Shown: piece by piece, positions 1 to 8,177 of the stretch
Layout: every line of letters starts with the position of its first letter
Position numbering within the stretch: position 1 is the first letter of the stretch
From: an uncultured Oscillibacter sp.
GTDB lineage: Bacteria; Bacillota; Clostridia; Oscillospirales; Oscillospiraceae
Reading direction: 5' to 3'
Length of the DNA: 45,017 nt
NCBI GenBank assembly: GCA_949959305.1
Contig: CATLJA010000008.1
Location: 1-45,017 of the forward strand
Position numbers and translations under genes: made by a program
Notes under the pieces: model-generated
The model's database searches: none
The model's input: the letters and a program-made list of their open reading frames with translations, nothing else
What the model was told of the DNA's origin: nothing

Positions 1-45
1 TCAAGGCATTGGAAGCAACAGAATAGTTTCGACACGTTCATCTTT

Positions 46-79
46 AACAGGATTCCGCCCCACCGGAATCCTGTTTTTT
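46..79 (+). terminator. Intrinsic terminator
   Basis: An 11-bp stem (ACAGGATTCCG with CGGAATCCTGT) around a short C-rich loop is followed by TTTTTT on the + strand. It would end a transcript entering from the left of the window. On the minus strand it lies just past the transglycosylase gene but lacks a strong T-run. Confidence 0.8.
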
Positions 80-153
80 CATCTCCATACGCCCACCGAA
101 CATTGGAAACATTGTTCACCATGTCTCCCGCCGGGGCCAGCAGCTCCGGCACT

Positions 154-1341
154 TTAGTTCCCATAGTACTCGCCGCTGTTCACGAAGTTCACGTGCTCGT
201 TATAGGTCTCGAAATAGTGGTGCTTGCCGTCCTTGCCCAGGGCGTAGTAGTAGTAGCCTGTCTCCTCCGGCTGGAGGGCGGCCTCGATGGCGGCCAGGCC
301 GGGGTTGGCAATGGGCGTGGGGGGGAGCCCCGGGTATTTATAGAGGTTATAGGGCGTGTCCGTCTCCAGGTCCGACTGGGTAATGGCCCCCTCGTGGCCC
401 GGCAGGCCGTAAAGCAGGGAGGCGTCCACCTGCAAAAGGCCGTTGGTTCCCGCCTTGCTGCCGGGGCCGTCCAGGCGGTTGTAGATGACGGAGGCGATGC
501 GGGCCTGGTCCGTGCCGTCGGTTTCCCGCTCAATAAGGGAGGCGACAGTGACGATTTCCTTGAGGCTGTAGCCCTTATCCGCCCAGGCTGCCAGCAACTC
601 GTCGTCAATTTTGCTGTTGAAGTTTTTGAGAAGCCGGTTCAGGGCGTTGTCGGGCTTCTCGTTCACGTAGAACTCATAGGTGTCCGGGAACAGGAAGCCC
701 TCCAGGCGGCTGATATCCTGGGACTCGTTGTCGATGAAGTCGTAATCGAAGCGCGCCGTCTGGGCCGCCTCGGTGAGGGCCGCCTGGGTGTTGACGCCGT
801 TTTTCGCCAGCACGGCGATGGTCTGCGCCACGGTGTAGCCCTCGGGGATAGTGACCTGGACGGTCTCCGCCGTCATGTTCCCGGCGGAGCTCCGCATGCC
901 CAGCACCAGGGCGTGGTAATCCATGTCGGTGTTCAGCGCGTGGGAGCCCATGCCGATTTTCTCCTCCGCGTGGGTGATGTTGGCGTAGAGCTTGAAAAAC
1001 CACGGATACTCGATAAGCCCCGCCGCCTTCAGCTTGCCGGCCACGGTGTCCACGGTGTCCTCGGAGGACACCTCCACCACCATCTCCACCGGCGGCGAGC
1101 CCGCGCGGTTGAAGGAGCAGAAATCGCTGAACAGCAGCCAGCCCGCGCAGCCCAGCAGCGCCGAGGCCAGGGCCACAAAAATCATATGCAGCAACAAAAA
1201 CAAAAGCGGGTGCATCCGCCGCCTCCTCCGGCGGCGCTTCCTCTGGGTGGGATGCTGGGACGCGTGGGAGCGGGCGGGCTGCTCCCGGCGGACCTGTCCG
1301 GCGTCCCAGCTGGCGGTGTCGCTGTTGTGGAATTCGGCCAT
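154..1341 (-). CDS. mltG: Endolytic murein transglycosylase, MltG/YceG-like
   Basis: 395 aa. The family is membrane-anchored and cleaves nascent peptidoglycan glycan strands, which sets strand length. A cytoplasmic tail carries a run of arginines (about 34-42), followed by one membrane segment (about 44-71) and an extracellular YceG domain to the C-terminus. The family signature is clear: LIERET near 269-274 with the presumed catalytic Glu271, and the late PYNLYKYPGLPPTPIANPG block. Length is usual for the family. The start has AAGGAGG 7 nt upstream. It appears to be a single-gene unit. The long basic, charged N-terminal tail is typical of Firmicute MltG proteins. Function is assigned from family; I am confident of the family. 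Confidence 0.93.
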   Translation of the reverse strand: MAEFHNSDTASWDAGQVRREQPARSHASQHPTQRKRRRRRRRMHPLLFLLLHMIFVALASALLGCAGWLLFSDFCSFNRAGSPPVEMVVEVSSEDTVDTVAGKLKAAGLIEYPWFFKLYANITHAEEKIGMGSHALNTDMDYHALVLGMRSSAGNMTAETVQVTIPEGYTVAQTIAVLAKNGVNTQAALTEAAQTARFDYDFIDNESQDISRLEGFLFPDTYEFYVNEKPDNALNRLLKNFNSKIDDELLAAWADKGYSLKEIVTVASLIERETDGTDQARIASVIYNRLDGPGSKAGTNGLLQVDASLLYGLPGHEGAITQSDLETDTPYNLYKYPGLPPTPIANPGLAAIEAALQPEETGYYYYALGKDGKHHYFETYNEHVNFVNSGEYYGN

Positions 1342-1420
1342 GTTAAAACCTCCTTGCGCGGCGCGCTGCCCGGAAAATCCCCCCTCCCAAAAAGGACAGG
1401 ATCGATTTTCAGGGGGCCAG

Positions 1421-1442
1421 GCTCCCGGCGGGAACCGGGAGC
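1421..1442. other. Hairpin upstream of the Cys-rich gene
   Basis: A perfect 8-bp inverted repeat (GCTCCCGG / CCGGGAGC) with a 6-nt loop lies about 70 bp before the small Cys-rich gene and upstream of mltG on the other strand. It is followed by CATAGAATA, which fits the CATAnnnTA -10 of sigma-K promoters, but I see no convincing -35. Role unknown. Confidence 0.35.
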
Positions 1443-1513
1443 ATAGAATATCTCAAATCCAAGGTCCTGACGCCGCGGTCCGCGGCCCCGGGTCCAAAGA
1501 AAGGTGACTGAGT

Positions 1514-1780
1514 ATGTGCTTTAACAACGGAAACGACAATGGCTGCCTGTGGATCGTCCTCATCATCATCCTGTTCTGCTGCTGCGGCTGCGGCAGCGGG
1601 AACAGCTGGGGCGGAAACAACTGGGGCGGCAGCTGCGGCTGCGGCAGCTGGGGCGGCGGCTGCGGCTGCGGCTGCAACAACTGCGGCTGTAACTGCAACT
1701 GCAACTGCGGCTGTGGCTGCGGCTGCAATAACTGCGGCTGCAACAACTGCGGCTGCGGCTGCAACGACTCCTGCTGCTGA
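1514..1780 (+). CDS. Cys/Gly/Asn-rich small membrane protein (unknown)
   Basis: 88 aa, of which 26 are cysteine (30%); nearly all the rest of the C-terminal two thirds is Gly or Asn. A hydrophobic stretch (about 11-22, CLWIVLIIILFC) could be a membrane segment. It is followed by CCCGCG and then repeated CG, CN, NNCGC and WGG units. AAAGGTGA lies 6 nt before the ATG. The composition resembles small spore-coat or metal-binding proteins of clostridia, but I recognise no defined family. Internal repeats of GGCTGC make every frame open, so the existence of the gene rests on the start signal and on the reading frame beginning and ending cleanly. No neighbour explains its role. Metal binding, disulfide cross-linking in a spore layer, or a membrane peptide are all possible. 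Confidence 0.65.
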   Translation: MCFNNGNDNGCLWIVLIIILFCCCGCGSGNSWGGNNWGGSCGCGSWGGGCGCGCNNCGCNCNCNCGCGCGCNNCGCNNCGCGCNDSCC

Positions 1781-1898
1781 GCGCCGCCGGAGCACAGCCG
1801 GCTTCCGCGCGGAACCGCCTCACGGCGGCTCCTCCCCCGCATCTCCTCTCCCGCCGCGTCCGCTTCGCCGGGCCGCGGCGGGGCGGGGACGGGCGGAA

Positions 1899-1926
1899 CG
1901 GGACGCTTCGCGTCCCGCTTTCGCCG
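1899..1926. terminator. Possible terminator between convergent genes
   Basis: GGGACGC/GCGTCCC closes on a TTCG tetraloop and is followed by a modest T-rich stretch. It lies between the convergent Cys-rich gene and thymidylate kinase gene. The weak T-run makes this a moderate call. Confidence 0.5.
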
Positions 1927-1930
1927 TTTC

Positions 1931-2602
1931 TCAGCCGGACAAGCGCTTCAGGACAATGGCCAGCGCCTCCCGGTGGATATCCTCCGGCGTCCGGGGGACG
2001 CCGCCCGCGGCGCAGTCCACTACGGCCCAGTTCTGGGCCCGGGCGATTTCCCCGGCGCACTCCCGGCAGCGGCGGAGATAGTCCCCGTCCTGCTCATGGA
2101 TGTCGGCGGAGGTATTCGTCTCCGCCTCACGGCGGCGCATCAGCCGATTCGCCGCCTCAGTGGGCATGTCCAGGTACAGCACCAGGTCCGGCTCCGGAAG
2201 CCCCAGGCGGCGGTACTCCAAATCAAAGAGCCAGTCCAGGAAGTCCCGCCGCTCCCCCTCCGGGAGCTTGGACGCCTGGTGAACGGCGTTGGACGTGGTA
2301 TAGCGATTGGCCACCACCACGCCGCCGGACTCGTAAAACGCTCCCCAGTCCTCTTTATAAGACGCGAAGCGGTCCACGGCGAACATGACGGAGGCGGCGC
2401 AGGCGTTCACGTCCCCGGGCTTTCCCCCCAGGGCCCCGTGGAGGTACAAACTGGCAGGCTCGGCAAAGGGGCTGCCATACCGGGGAAAGTCAATCTCCCG
2501 GCAGGGAACGCCCCTGTCCTCCAGGCTTTGCAGCAGCAGCCCGGCCTGGGTGGCCTTGCCGGAGCCGTCGGTGCCCTCCAAAACAATCAGCGTTCCCCTC
2601 AT
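1931..2602 (-). CDS. tmk: Thymidylate kinase
   Basis: 223 aa. It phosphorylates dTMP to dTDP for DNA synthesis in the cytosol. The P-loop is GTDGSGKATQ near residues 10-19, with Ala where most bacterial enzymes have Ser. A DRFASY-type segment and an ANRYTTSNAVHQ block give the substrate-binding and lid region expected of the family. The start is the ATG that overlaps the TGA of the upstream glycosyltransferase gene (ATGA); a longer in-frame extension would run through that gene and is rejected. It is thus translationally coupled to wecG/tagA. The SGKATQ variant suggests the clostridial branch of dTMP kinases; a broader dNMP kinase role cannot be excluded. Confidence 0.88.
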   Translation of the reverse strand: MRGTLIVLEGTDGSGKATQAGLLLQSLEDRGVPCREIDFPRYGSPFAEPASLYLHGALGGKPGDVNACAASVMFAVDRFASYKEDWGAFYESGGVVVANRYTTSNAVHQASKLPEGERRDFLDWLFDLEYRRLGLPEPDLVLYLDMPTEAANRLMRRREAETNTSADIHEQDGDYLRRCRECAGEIARAQNWAVVDCAAGGVPRTPEDIHREALAIVLKRLSG

Positions 2603-3318
2603 CTCCGCCGCTTCTCCTTTTCCACGTGGAGCAGGAACAGCGGCAGCTTCGCCATCCGCTTTGCCCGGCGGGGATCGCTGCACAGGCGGTAGAACCACTC
2701 CAGGCCGTGGTCCGTCCAGAACTTCGGGGCCCGCTTCACCGTCCCGGCGAACACGTCCAGGCTTCCCCCCAGGCCGCAGAGGAGGCGGGCTCCCGTGGCC
2801 TTTCCATGCTTCGCCATCCAGAGCTCCTGCTTCGGGGCCCCCAGGCAGACGAAGACGCAGTCCGCCCCGCTCTGCCGGATGGCCTCGATCACGGGGCCGT
2901 CCTCCCGGAAATAGCCGTCATGGGTCCCGGCGATTTTCAAGCCGGGGTATTTTTCCGCCAGCCGTTTTCCGGCGCTCTCCGCCACGCCGGGCTTGGCGCC
3001 CAGGAGGTAGAGGGACAGGCCCTCCGCCGCCATGCGCTCCATCAGCCCGGCGGCGAACTCAACGCCGGGAAGCCTGGCCTTCAAGGGCGTGCCCAGCATT
3101 CTGGCCCCCTTCACCACGCCGATCCCGTCGGGCAGCACCAGGTCCGCCCCGTTCACCGCCTGACGGGCGGCGAGATTCTCCCGGCAGACCTCCACAATCT
3201 CCGGGTTGGGGGTGGCCGCATAATGGGTCCCGGGGCTGTGAAGCAGCTCCATTCCCCGGTCCACCGCCTCGTCCATGGTCAGATTGTCGAAGCCGACGCC
3301 CAGCACATTGATTCGCAC
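2599..3318 (-). CDS. WecG/TagA/CpsF-family glycosyltransferase
   Basis: 239 aa. The family transfers N-acetylmannosamine (or a related sugar) to a lipid-linked GlcNAc carrier in teichoic acid or capsule synthesis at the inner face of the membrane. Diagnostic segments are NPEIV near 38-42, ADLVLPDGIGVV (about 59-70), LYLLGAKPGVA (about 103-113), the CVFVCLGAPKQELWM block (about 152-166) and GLGGSLDVFAGTVKRAP. The start is GTG with GAGGTG 5 nt upstream. The stop overlaps the tmk start by 4 nt, so the two form an operon. The acceptor in this organism is unknown; no other wall-polymer genes are adjacent. Confidence 0.88.
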   Translation of the reverse strand: MRINVLGVGFDNLTMDEAVDRGMELLHSPGTHYAATPNPEIVEVCRENLAARQAVNGADLVLPDGIGVVKGARMLGTPLKARLPGVEFAAGLMERMAAEGLSLYLLGAKPGVAESAGKRLAEKYPGLKIAGTHDGYFREDGPVIEAIRQSGADCVFVCLGAPKQELWMAKHGKATGARLLCGLGGSLDVFAGTVKRAPKFWTDHGLEWFYRLCSDPRRAKRMAKLPLFLLHVEKEKRRR

Positions 3319-3376
3319 ACGCTCACCTCATTTGCACAAACTGGTATCTGCGTATATCCTTGCCATTTTACCGGCA

Positions 3377-4321
3377 TTATAGCATAGTTCCCGCCTCTTG
3401 TCCATCGCCAAATGTCCCGCCGTCCCGCCGCCCCAGCGGGAACGGGAGCTGGGCCAGCACCACCGCCGCCAGCATCAGCGCGCAGCCCAGGTACTCCCGG
3501 CCCGTCATCCGGTTCCCCAGGATCAGCGCCCCGGCAATGGCGGCAAAGAGAGACTCCATGCTCATCAGCAGGGAGACCACCGCCGGGTTGGAGTCCTTCT
3601 GGGCCAGAATCTGGAGGGTATAGGCCACGCCGCTGGAAAACACGCCCACGTACAGCACCGGCCACAGATACTCCGCCAGCAGCGCCGGGGAGGGCGGGGC
3701 CTCCGCCGGCGTCCCGGCGGCGGAGAGGACGGTCATGACCAGAAACTGGACGCAGGACAGGGCCAGGCCGTCCACCTTGTTGGTAAAGTGGTCCACCACC
3801 AGAATCTGCGCGGTGAAGCAGAAGGCGCAGACCAGCACATAGAGGTCCCCTCCGGTAACGGTCAGCTCCTCCGTGACGCAGAGGCAGTACAGCCCCCCCA
3901 CCGCCAGGGCCACCCCCAGCCACAGGGCCCGGGGGACCTTCTTTCCCAGGGCCAGACCCGCCAGGGGCACCAGGACGATATACAGCGCCGTGATAAATCC
4001 CGCCTTGCCGGGGGTGGTGGTCTCCAGGCCCTTCTGCTGGAAGAAGCTGGCCACCGACAGCGCCAGGCCGCAGGCCAGGCCCCCCCGGACCAAGTCCCGG
4101 CGGGACCCGGCGGAGGCGCGTTCCTCTCCCCTCCACCGCCGCCAGGCGGCCCGGAGGCCGCAGAGCCCCAGCAGAAAGAGGAAGGCCACGGCGGCCCGGG
4201 CGGTGTTGAAGGTGAAGGGGCCCATGTATTCCGCGGCCACGCTCTGGGCCACAAAGGCGGTGCCCCAAATCATGGCCGTGACGAGCGGCAGGACGTTTTG
4301 ACGGACTCGGTTGACTTTCAT
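3377..4321 (-). CDS. EamA/DMT-family transporter
   Basis: 314 aa, with about ten hydrophobic segments in two repeated halves, as in the 10-TM drug/metabolite transporters. The first half opens with LPLVTAMIWGTAFVAQ and FTFNTAR, which are typical of EamA repeats. The second half has YTLQILAQKDSNPAVVSLLMSMESLFAAIAGALILGN-like residues, the usual end of the second EamA domain. The chosen ATG (MKVNRVRQ) has GGAG about 9 nt upstream. It is divergent from the neighbouring DNA glycosylase gene. Substrate cannot be inferred; members export amino acids, metabolites or drugs. Confidence 0.88.
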   Translation of the reverse strand: MKVNRVRQNVLPLVTAMIWGTAFVAQSVAAEYMGPFTFNTARAAVAFLFLLGLCGLRAAWRRWRGEERASAGSRRDLVRGGLACGLALSVASFFQQKGLETTTPGKAGFITALYIVLVPLAGLALGKKVPRALWLGVALAVGGLYCLCVTEELTVTGGDLYVLVCAFCFTAQILVVDHFTNKVDGLALSCVQFLVMTVLSAAGTPAEAPPSPALLAEYLWPVLYVGVFSSGVAYTLQILAQKDSNPAVVSLLMSMESLFAAIAGALILGNRMTGREYLGCALMLAAVVLAQLPFPLGRRDGGTFGDGQEAGTML

Positions 4322-4413
4322 TTTTCTTGCTCCATGTTTTCTTCTGTGATATACTGGGGCCAGCGCGCGGCCCTGGGCCGCACAAATCAGTATTCTAACA
4401 CCGGGGTGAGAAA

Positions 4414-5034
4414 ATGGCAAGGCTTTCCCGTGAATTCTACGCCCAGGATACCCTGGAGGCCGCCCGGCGGCTGCTGGGCAAGTACCTGGTCCGCCGCCTG
4501 AACGGCGAAATCCTGGCGGGCCGCGTCGTGGAGACCGAGGCCTATGTGGGCCGCTGCGACAAGGCGTGCCACGCCTACGGCTGCCGCCGGACGGCCCGGA
4601 CGGAGACCCTGTTCGCCCAGCCGGGAACGGCCTATATCTACCTCATCTACGGCATGTACCACTGCCTGAACTTCGTCACGGAGCCGGAGGGGGAGCCCGC
4701 CGCCGTGCTGCTCCGGGCGCTTGAGCCCGTGGCGGGAGCGGGGACCATGGCCCGCCTCCGCTATGGGGACAAGCCCATGACGGCTTACCGGAGGAAGAAC
4801 TTTCTCAACGGCCCCGGCAAGGTCTGCCGGGCCCTGGCCCTGACCCGGGCGGAGAACGGTCTGGATTTGACGGGGGACGAGCTGTTTCTCTGCGACGCGC
4901 CGGAGGACGCGGGGCTGCCCCCCTTCCCGGTTCCGGCGGGGGAAGTCATGATTGCCGGGCCCCGGATTGGGGTGGACTACGCGGAGGAGGCCAGGGACTT
5001 CCCCTGGCGCTTCCGGCTGGTAAAGGAGGAGTGA
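4414..5034 (+). CDS. DNA-3-methyladenine glycosylase (AAG/MPG family)
   Basis: 206 aa. It excises alkylated purines such as 3-methyladenine in base excision repair. The VVETEAYVG block (about 38-46) holds the presumed catalytic Glu40; AQPGTAYIYLIYGMYHCLNFV is the family's DNA-intercalating and base-binding region. FLNGPGKVCRALALT and a PRIGVDY block complete the fold. Length is usual for bacterial members. It is first in a tight run with a HAD phosphatase gene (4-nt gap) and a pentapeptide-repeat gene (4-nt overlap), so the three are probably cotranscribed. Confidence 0.94.
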   Translation: MARLSREFYAQDTLEAARRLLGKYLVRRLNGEILAGRVVETEAYVGRCDKACHAYGCRRTARTETLFAQPGTAYIYLIYGMYHCLNFVTEPEGEPAAVLLRALEPVAGAGTMARLRYGDKPMTAYRRKNFLNGPGKVCRALALTRAENGLDLTGDELFLCDAPEDAGLPPFPVPAGEVMIAGPRIGVDYAEEARDFPWRFRLVKEE

Positions 5035-5038
5035 GCGC

Positions 5039-5689
5039 ATGTTTTTCTTCGACATGGACGGGGTGCTGACGGATTCCAACGGCGTCTGGAAAAAGGTGGA
5101 CCGGGAGTTCCTGGCCCGCCGGGGGATGAAGTACACCCACGCCTATTACGAGGGCGTGGCCCACGTCCCCCTGCCCCTGGCGGCGGTGTTCACCAAGGAG
5201 TTCTGCAAGCTGCCGGAGTCCTGTGAGGAAATCGTCGCCGAGTGGATGGAGCTGGCGGCGGACTCCTATGCCCACGTGCCGGTAAAGCCCGGCATCCGGG
5301 CCTACCTCAAGCAGTGCCGGGCGGAGGGACGGCGAATGGCCGTGGTGACCTCCAGCGTGCCGGAGCACTGCCACACGGCCCTGGAGGCCCTGGGGCTGGA
5401 GAAGTACTTTGAGCGGGTGACCTTCGCCCAGGAGCTGGGGCTGGAGAAGCGGAGGCCGGAGATTTGGCTGGCCGCCGCCAGGGCCGCCGGAGTCCGGCCG
5501 GAGGACTGCACCGTTTTCGACGACAGCCTGGCCGCCTGCCAGGGGGCCAGGGCGGCCCGGATGCGGGTGGTGGGGGTCTACGACGGCCTCTTTGCCCAGG
5601 ACGAAGAGGAGATGCGGGGCTACTGCGACGTATACGTCAGAAATTTTGAGGAGCTCCTGTGGATGCCGGAGCGGAAGAAACGGAAATGA
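5039..5689 (+). CDS. HAD-superfamily hydrolase (beta-phosphoglucomutase/phosphatase-like)
   Basis: 216 aa. Motif I is FFFDMDGVLTDSN (nucleophile Asp5, acid Asp7). A helical cap follows, then motif II VVTSSVPEHC, motif III lysine around KRRPE and motif IV VFDDSLAACQGARAARM. This is the subclass I HAD pattern of small-molecule phosphatases and phosphomutases. Start ATG has AAAGGAGG upstream within the end of the glycosylase gene. The substrate is not predictable; being downstream of a DNA repair gene hints at, but does not show, a nucleotide or damaged-base product. Confidence 0.9.
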   Translation: MFFFDMDGVLTDSNGVWKKVDREFLARRGMKYTHAYYEGVAHVPLPLAAVFTKEFCKLPESCEEIVAEWMELAADSYAHVPVKPGIRAYLKQCRAEGRRMAVVTSSVPEHCHTALEALGLEKYFERVTFAQELGLEKRRPEIWLAAARAAGVRPEDCTVFDDSLAACQGARAARMRVVGVYDGLFAQDEEEMRGYCDVYVRNFEELLWMPERKKRK

Positions 5690-6297
5690 GCGGTTTGGAG
5701 CAGGCCCTCCTCTCCGCCCGGGAGGAGGGGGAGCTGCTGGCCGGGCGGGACTTTGAGCGGGAGGCGGCGGAGGGGCTGGACCTTTCGGACCTCGCCTTCC
5801 GGCAGGTCCGCTTCGCCCGCTGCCGGTTTACGGACTGCGATTTCAGCGGCGCGGCCTTTTACGGCTGCGCCTTTGAAAGCTGCGCCTTCTCCCTCTGCCG
5901 CTTCCCCGTCAGCTTTTGGAGGGAGACCGCCCTCTCCGGCTGCAAGGCCGAGGGCGGAGACTTCCGGAAGGCCCGCTTCAAGGACTGCTCCCTGGAGCGC
6001 CTCCGCCTCCGCTGGGCCAACCTCTCCGGGGCCCTGTGGGAGCGCTGCGTCCTGACGGAGTGCGATTTGTCGGAGAGCGGCTGCCAGGAGCTGCGGGTGG
6101 CAAAGACCGTCCTCCGGGCCGTGGATTTCACCGGGGCGGACCTGTTCCGGGCGGTCCTCCGGGGGACGGACCTCTCCGGCTGCACGCTGGACGGCGTGAC
6201 CCTCTCCGCCTCCTGCCAGGAGCTGCGGGGCGCGAAAATCCACGCCTCCCAGGCGGCGGTGGTGGCCCGGATTCTGGGCATTGAGGTAGACGGCTGA
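5686..6297 (+). CDS. Pentapeptide-repeat protein
   Basis: 203 aa. After a short helix, residues about 30-190 are built of A(D/N)LxX-type five-residue repeats (for example LDLSD, LAFRQ, VRFAR, CRFTD, CDFSG, AAFYG, CAFES), which fold as a right-handed quadrilateral beta-helix. Some members (Qnr, MfpA) mimic DNA and protect gyrase from quinolones; others have no known role. The ATG overlaps the HAD stop (ATGA), indicating translational coupling. It ends just before a strong hairpin. Qnr activity should not be assumed: I see no specific Qnr landmarks beyond the repeats and length. Confidence 0.9.
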   Translation: MSGLEQALLSAREEGELLAGRDFEREAAEGLDLSDLAFRQVRFARCRFTDCDFSGAAFYGCAFESCAFSLCRFPVSFWRETALSGCKAEGGDFRKARFKDCSLERLRLRWANLSGALWERCVLTECDLSESGCQELRVAKTVLRAVDFTGADLFRAVLRGTDLSGCTLDGVTLSASCQELRGAKIHASQAAVVARILGIEVDG

Positions 6298-6307
6298 CAA
6301 GGACGAC

Positions 6308-6350
6308 GCGGGAGGCCCCGGACACCGGAGCCTCCCGCACTTTCATTTTA
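6308..6350 (+). terminator. Terminator of the glycosylase/HAD/pentapeptide operon
   Basis: A GC-rich stem GCGGGAGGC / GCCTCCCGC, extended inward by CCGG pairs, is followed by a T-rich tract (ACTTTCATTTTA). It lies 10 bp after the pentapeptide-repeat stop. The 170 bp from here to the htrA stop hold no recognisable gene. Confidence 0.75.
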
Positions 6351-6511
6351 TATGGCGCTTCACCGTTCTGGCGGACGTCCGCCTGCGTTCATCTATCTCT
6401 TCCGTCCCCGCCCGCCGCATGGCGGCTTTTTTGCCCTGCCGCAGCTTTTGCCGCGAAGCCGTCCCGGGCGCGGGAGGAGATATCCTGCGGGACCCGGAGG
6501 TCCCTATTCAA

Positions 6512-7888
6512 TCAGCGGTAGAAATAGCGGAACAGGTCCTCGAAGGGATTGCCGTAATATCCGCCGTTTCCACTGCCGGAGTTGTTGTTCCCGCTGCCGG
6601 GATACTGCTGGGGCTGATCCTGGGCCTGCTCCTCCTTGGGGGCCGCTCCCCAGGTGATTTCCACAGTAACGGTTCCGTCGGGCCGGTAGACCTCCAAAGT
6701 GGCGGCGTCTCCGGCGGAGTACTTCTTCTTCGCCAGGTTCAAATCCTCCACGGACTTGATGTCCGTGCCGTCCACCTTGGTAATCACGTCGCCCATTTTC
6801 AGTCCCGCCCTGGCGGCGGCGCTGTCCGGCTCCACGTAGGAGATAAAAGCCCCGGAGGTAATGTCATAGTGGTACTGCGCCGCCGTGCCCTCGGTCAGGC
6901 CCCAAACCGTCGCCCCCAGATACGCCCGGTTGGAGACGTAGCCGTTGGTCATGATGTCCTTCACCATGGAGAACACGTCGTTCATGGGGATGGCGAAGCC
7001 CAGGCCCTCCACCGTGGTGCCGTTGGAGGACTGCGAGTATTTGGCGGAGACGATGCCCACCACCTCGCCGTACTCGTTAAAGAGGGGGCCGCCGGAGTTG
7101 CCGGGGTTGATGGAGGTGTCGGTCTGAATCATGTTAAAGGGCGTTCCGTCCACGTTGATGGCCCGGTCCACGCAGGATACCATGCCGCCGCTCATGGAGA
7201 AGGTCAGCTCTCCCAGGGGGTTGCCGATGGCCAGCACGTGGTCCCCCACGTTCAGCGTGGCGCTGTCCCCCAGGGTGACGGGCTGGAGGCTCTCCGCCTC
7301 CACCTTGATGACGGCGATGTCGTAGTCCTCCTCGCCGCCGATATACTGGGCGGAGAATTCATCGCCGTTGTACATGGTGACGGTGACGGTCTCCGCGCCC
7401 TTCACCACATGGTAATTGGTGAGGATATAGCCGTCCGCGCTCAGCACGAAGCCGGACCCGGCGGAGGCCGTCTGCACCGGCTGGCCGTAGAAGTTGTACC
7501 CGGAGGTGGCGGAGGTGCGGATGGACACGACGCTGTTGACGTTGGCGGCGTAAACCTCCGCGTCGCTCATGGCCGTTTTTCCGTCCACGCTGCGCAGGGC
7601 CACCTGGGCGGCGGGGCGGCTGGAGACGTTGATTTCGCTCCCTCTTCCGCCGTACCGGGACGCGGCCCACACGGCCCCGCCTCCCGCCGCGCCGCCAAGC
7701 AGGGCGCAGCTCAGAGCCAAGGCGGTGATTTTCAGGCCCAGGCGGTTTTTCTTCACAGGCTTTCCCTCCAATTCGGGCCCCTGGGGGCCGGGCTGTCCGG
7801 CCGGACGGACCGTTTCCCGCTGGTGGGAGAGCTCGCTGCCGTCCTTGCGGTAGGTGTAGTTATACAAATTGTTCTCGTCGTTATACAT
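6512..7888 (-). CDS. HtrA/DegP-type membrane serine protease with PDZ domain
   Basis: 458 aa. It degrades misfolded proteins at the cell surface. A cytoplasmic tail of about 50 residues precedes one membrane segment (about 52-76), a trypsin-like domain with the triad His160 (ILTNYHVV), Asp190 (DYDIAVI) and Ser265 (NPGNSGGPL), and a PDZ domain (about 340-430, with GAFISYVEPDSAAARAGLKMGDVI). The C-terminus is rich in Gln, Gly and Asn (about 435-458). GGAGG lies 8 nt before the chosen ATG (MYNDENN), which is favoured over an ATG six codons upstream. It is a single gene, divergent from the secreted Cys/His repeat protein; stress induction is usual but no site is evident. Confidence 0.93.
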   Translation of the reverse strand: MYNDENNLYNYTYRKDGSELSHQRETVRPAGQPGPQGPELEGKPVKKNRLGLKITALALSCALLGGAAGGGAVWAASRYGGRGSEINVSSRPAAQVALRSVDGKTAMSDAEVYAANVNSVVSIRTSATSGYNFYGQPVQTASAGSGFVLSADGYILTNYHVVKGAETVTVTMYNGDEFSAQYIGGEEDYDIAVIKVEAESLQPVTLGDSATLNVGDHVLAIGNPLGELTFSMSGGMVSCVDRAINVDGTPFNMIQTDTSINPGNSGGPLFNEYGEVVGIVSAKYSQSSNGTTVEGLGFAIPMNDVFSMVKDIMTNGYVSNRAYLGATVWGLTEGTAAQYHYDITSGAFISYVEPDSAAARAGLKMGDVITKVDGTDIKSVEDLNLAKKKYSAGDAATLEVYRPDGTVTVEITWGAAPKEEQAQDQPQQYPGSGNNNSGSGNGGYYGNPFEDLFRYFYR

Positions 7889-8111
7889 AATCGGTTCCTC
7901 CTTCATTATGTATCCCGTTTCTTCCGTTCTTAGAAGCTAAGATAACAGGGATTCATGTCGAACGTGTGAACTGGGATTGTCCGGTTTTTGAATTCTGGGG
8001 AATTCCGCCGCCGGACGGCTTGGGTCTTCCCCGCTTCGATGGCCTTAGTATAGACGGGCGAACTTAAAACTTGCTGAAAGAAGTTTGAAGGATTTTTGAA
8101 CATGGAACCTC

Positions 8112-8140
8112 TTGCCAGCCGGGGAAGGCTGTGCTATTAT
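8112..8140 (+). promoter_or_regulatory. Sigma-A promoter of the Cys/His repeat protein gene
   Basis: TTGCCA and TATTAT are separated by 17 bp and lie 38 bp before the start codon. Both boxes match consensus at five of six bases. The rest of the 289-bp divergent interval back to htrA shows no gene. Confidence 0.7.
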
Positions 8141-8177
8141 AGAGGCAGAACTATTTTGCCTTAGGAGGTCAACTGCT

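Noticed and set aside
1409-2081. Long Ala-, Gln- or Arg-rich open frames on both strands over the Cys-rich gene
   Set aside because: GGCTGC-type repeats open all frames; they have no ribosome binding site and only low-complexity products. The frame at 1514 alone has a start signal and a structured N-terminus.
3398-4501. Long + strand frame opposite the EamA transporter gene
   Set aside because: It is a high-GC antisense shadow with no recognisable domain or start signal.
5686-6297. Qnr-type quinolone resistance gene
   Set aside because: The repeats show only the general pentapeptide fold; nothing specific to Qnr was seen.
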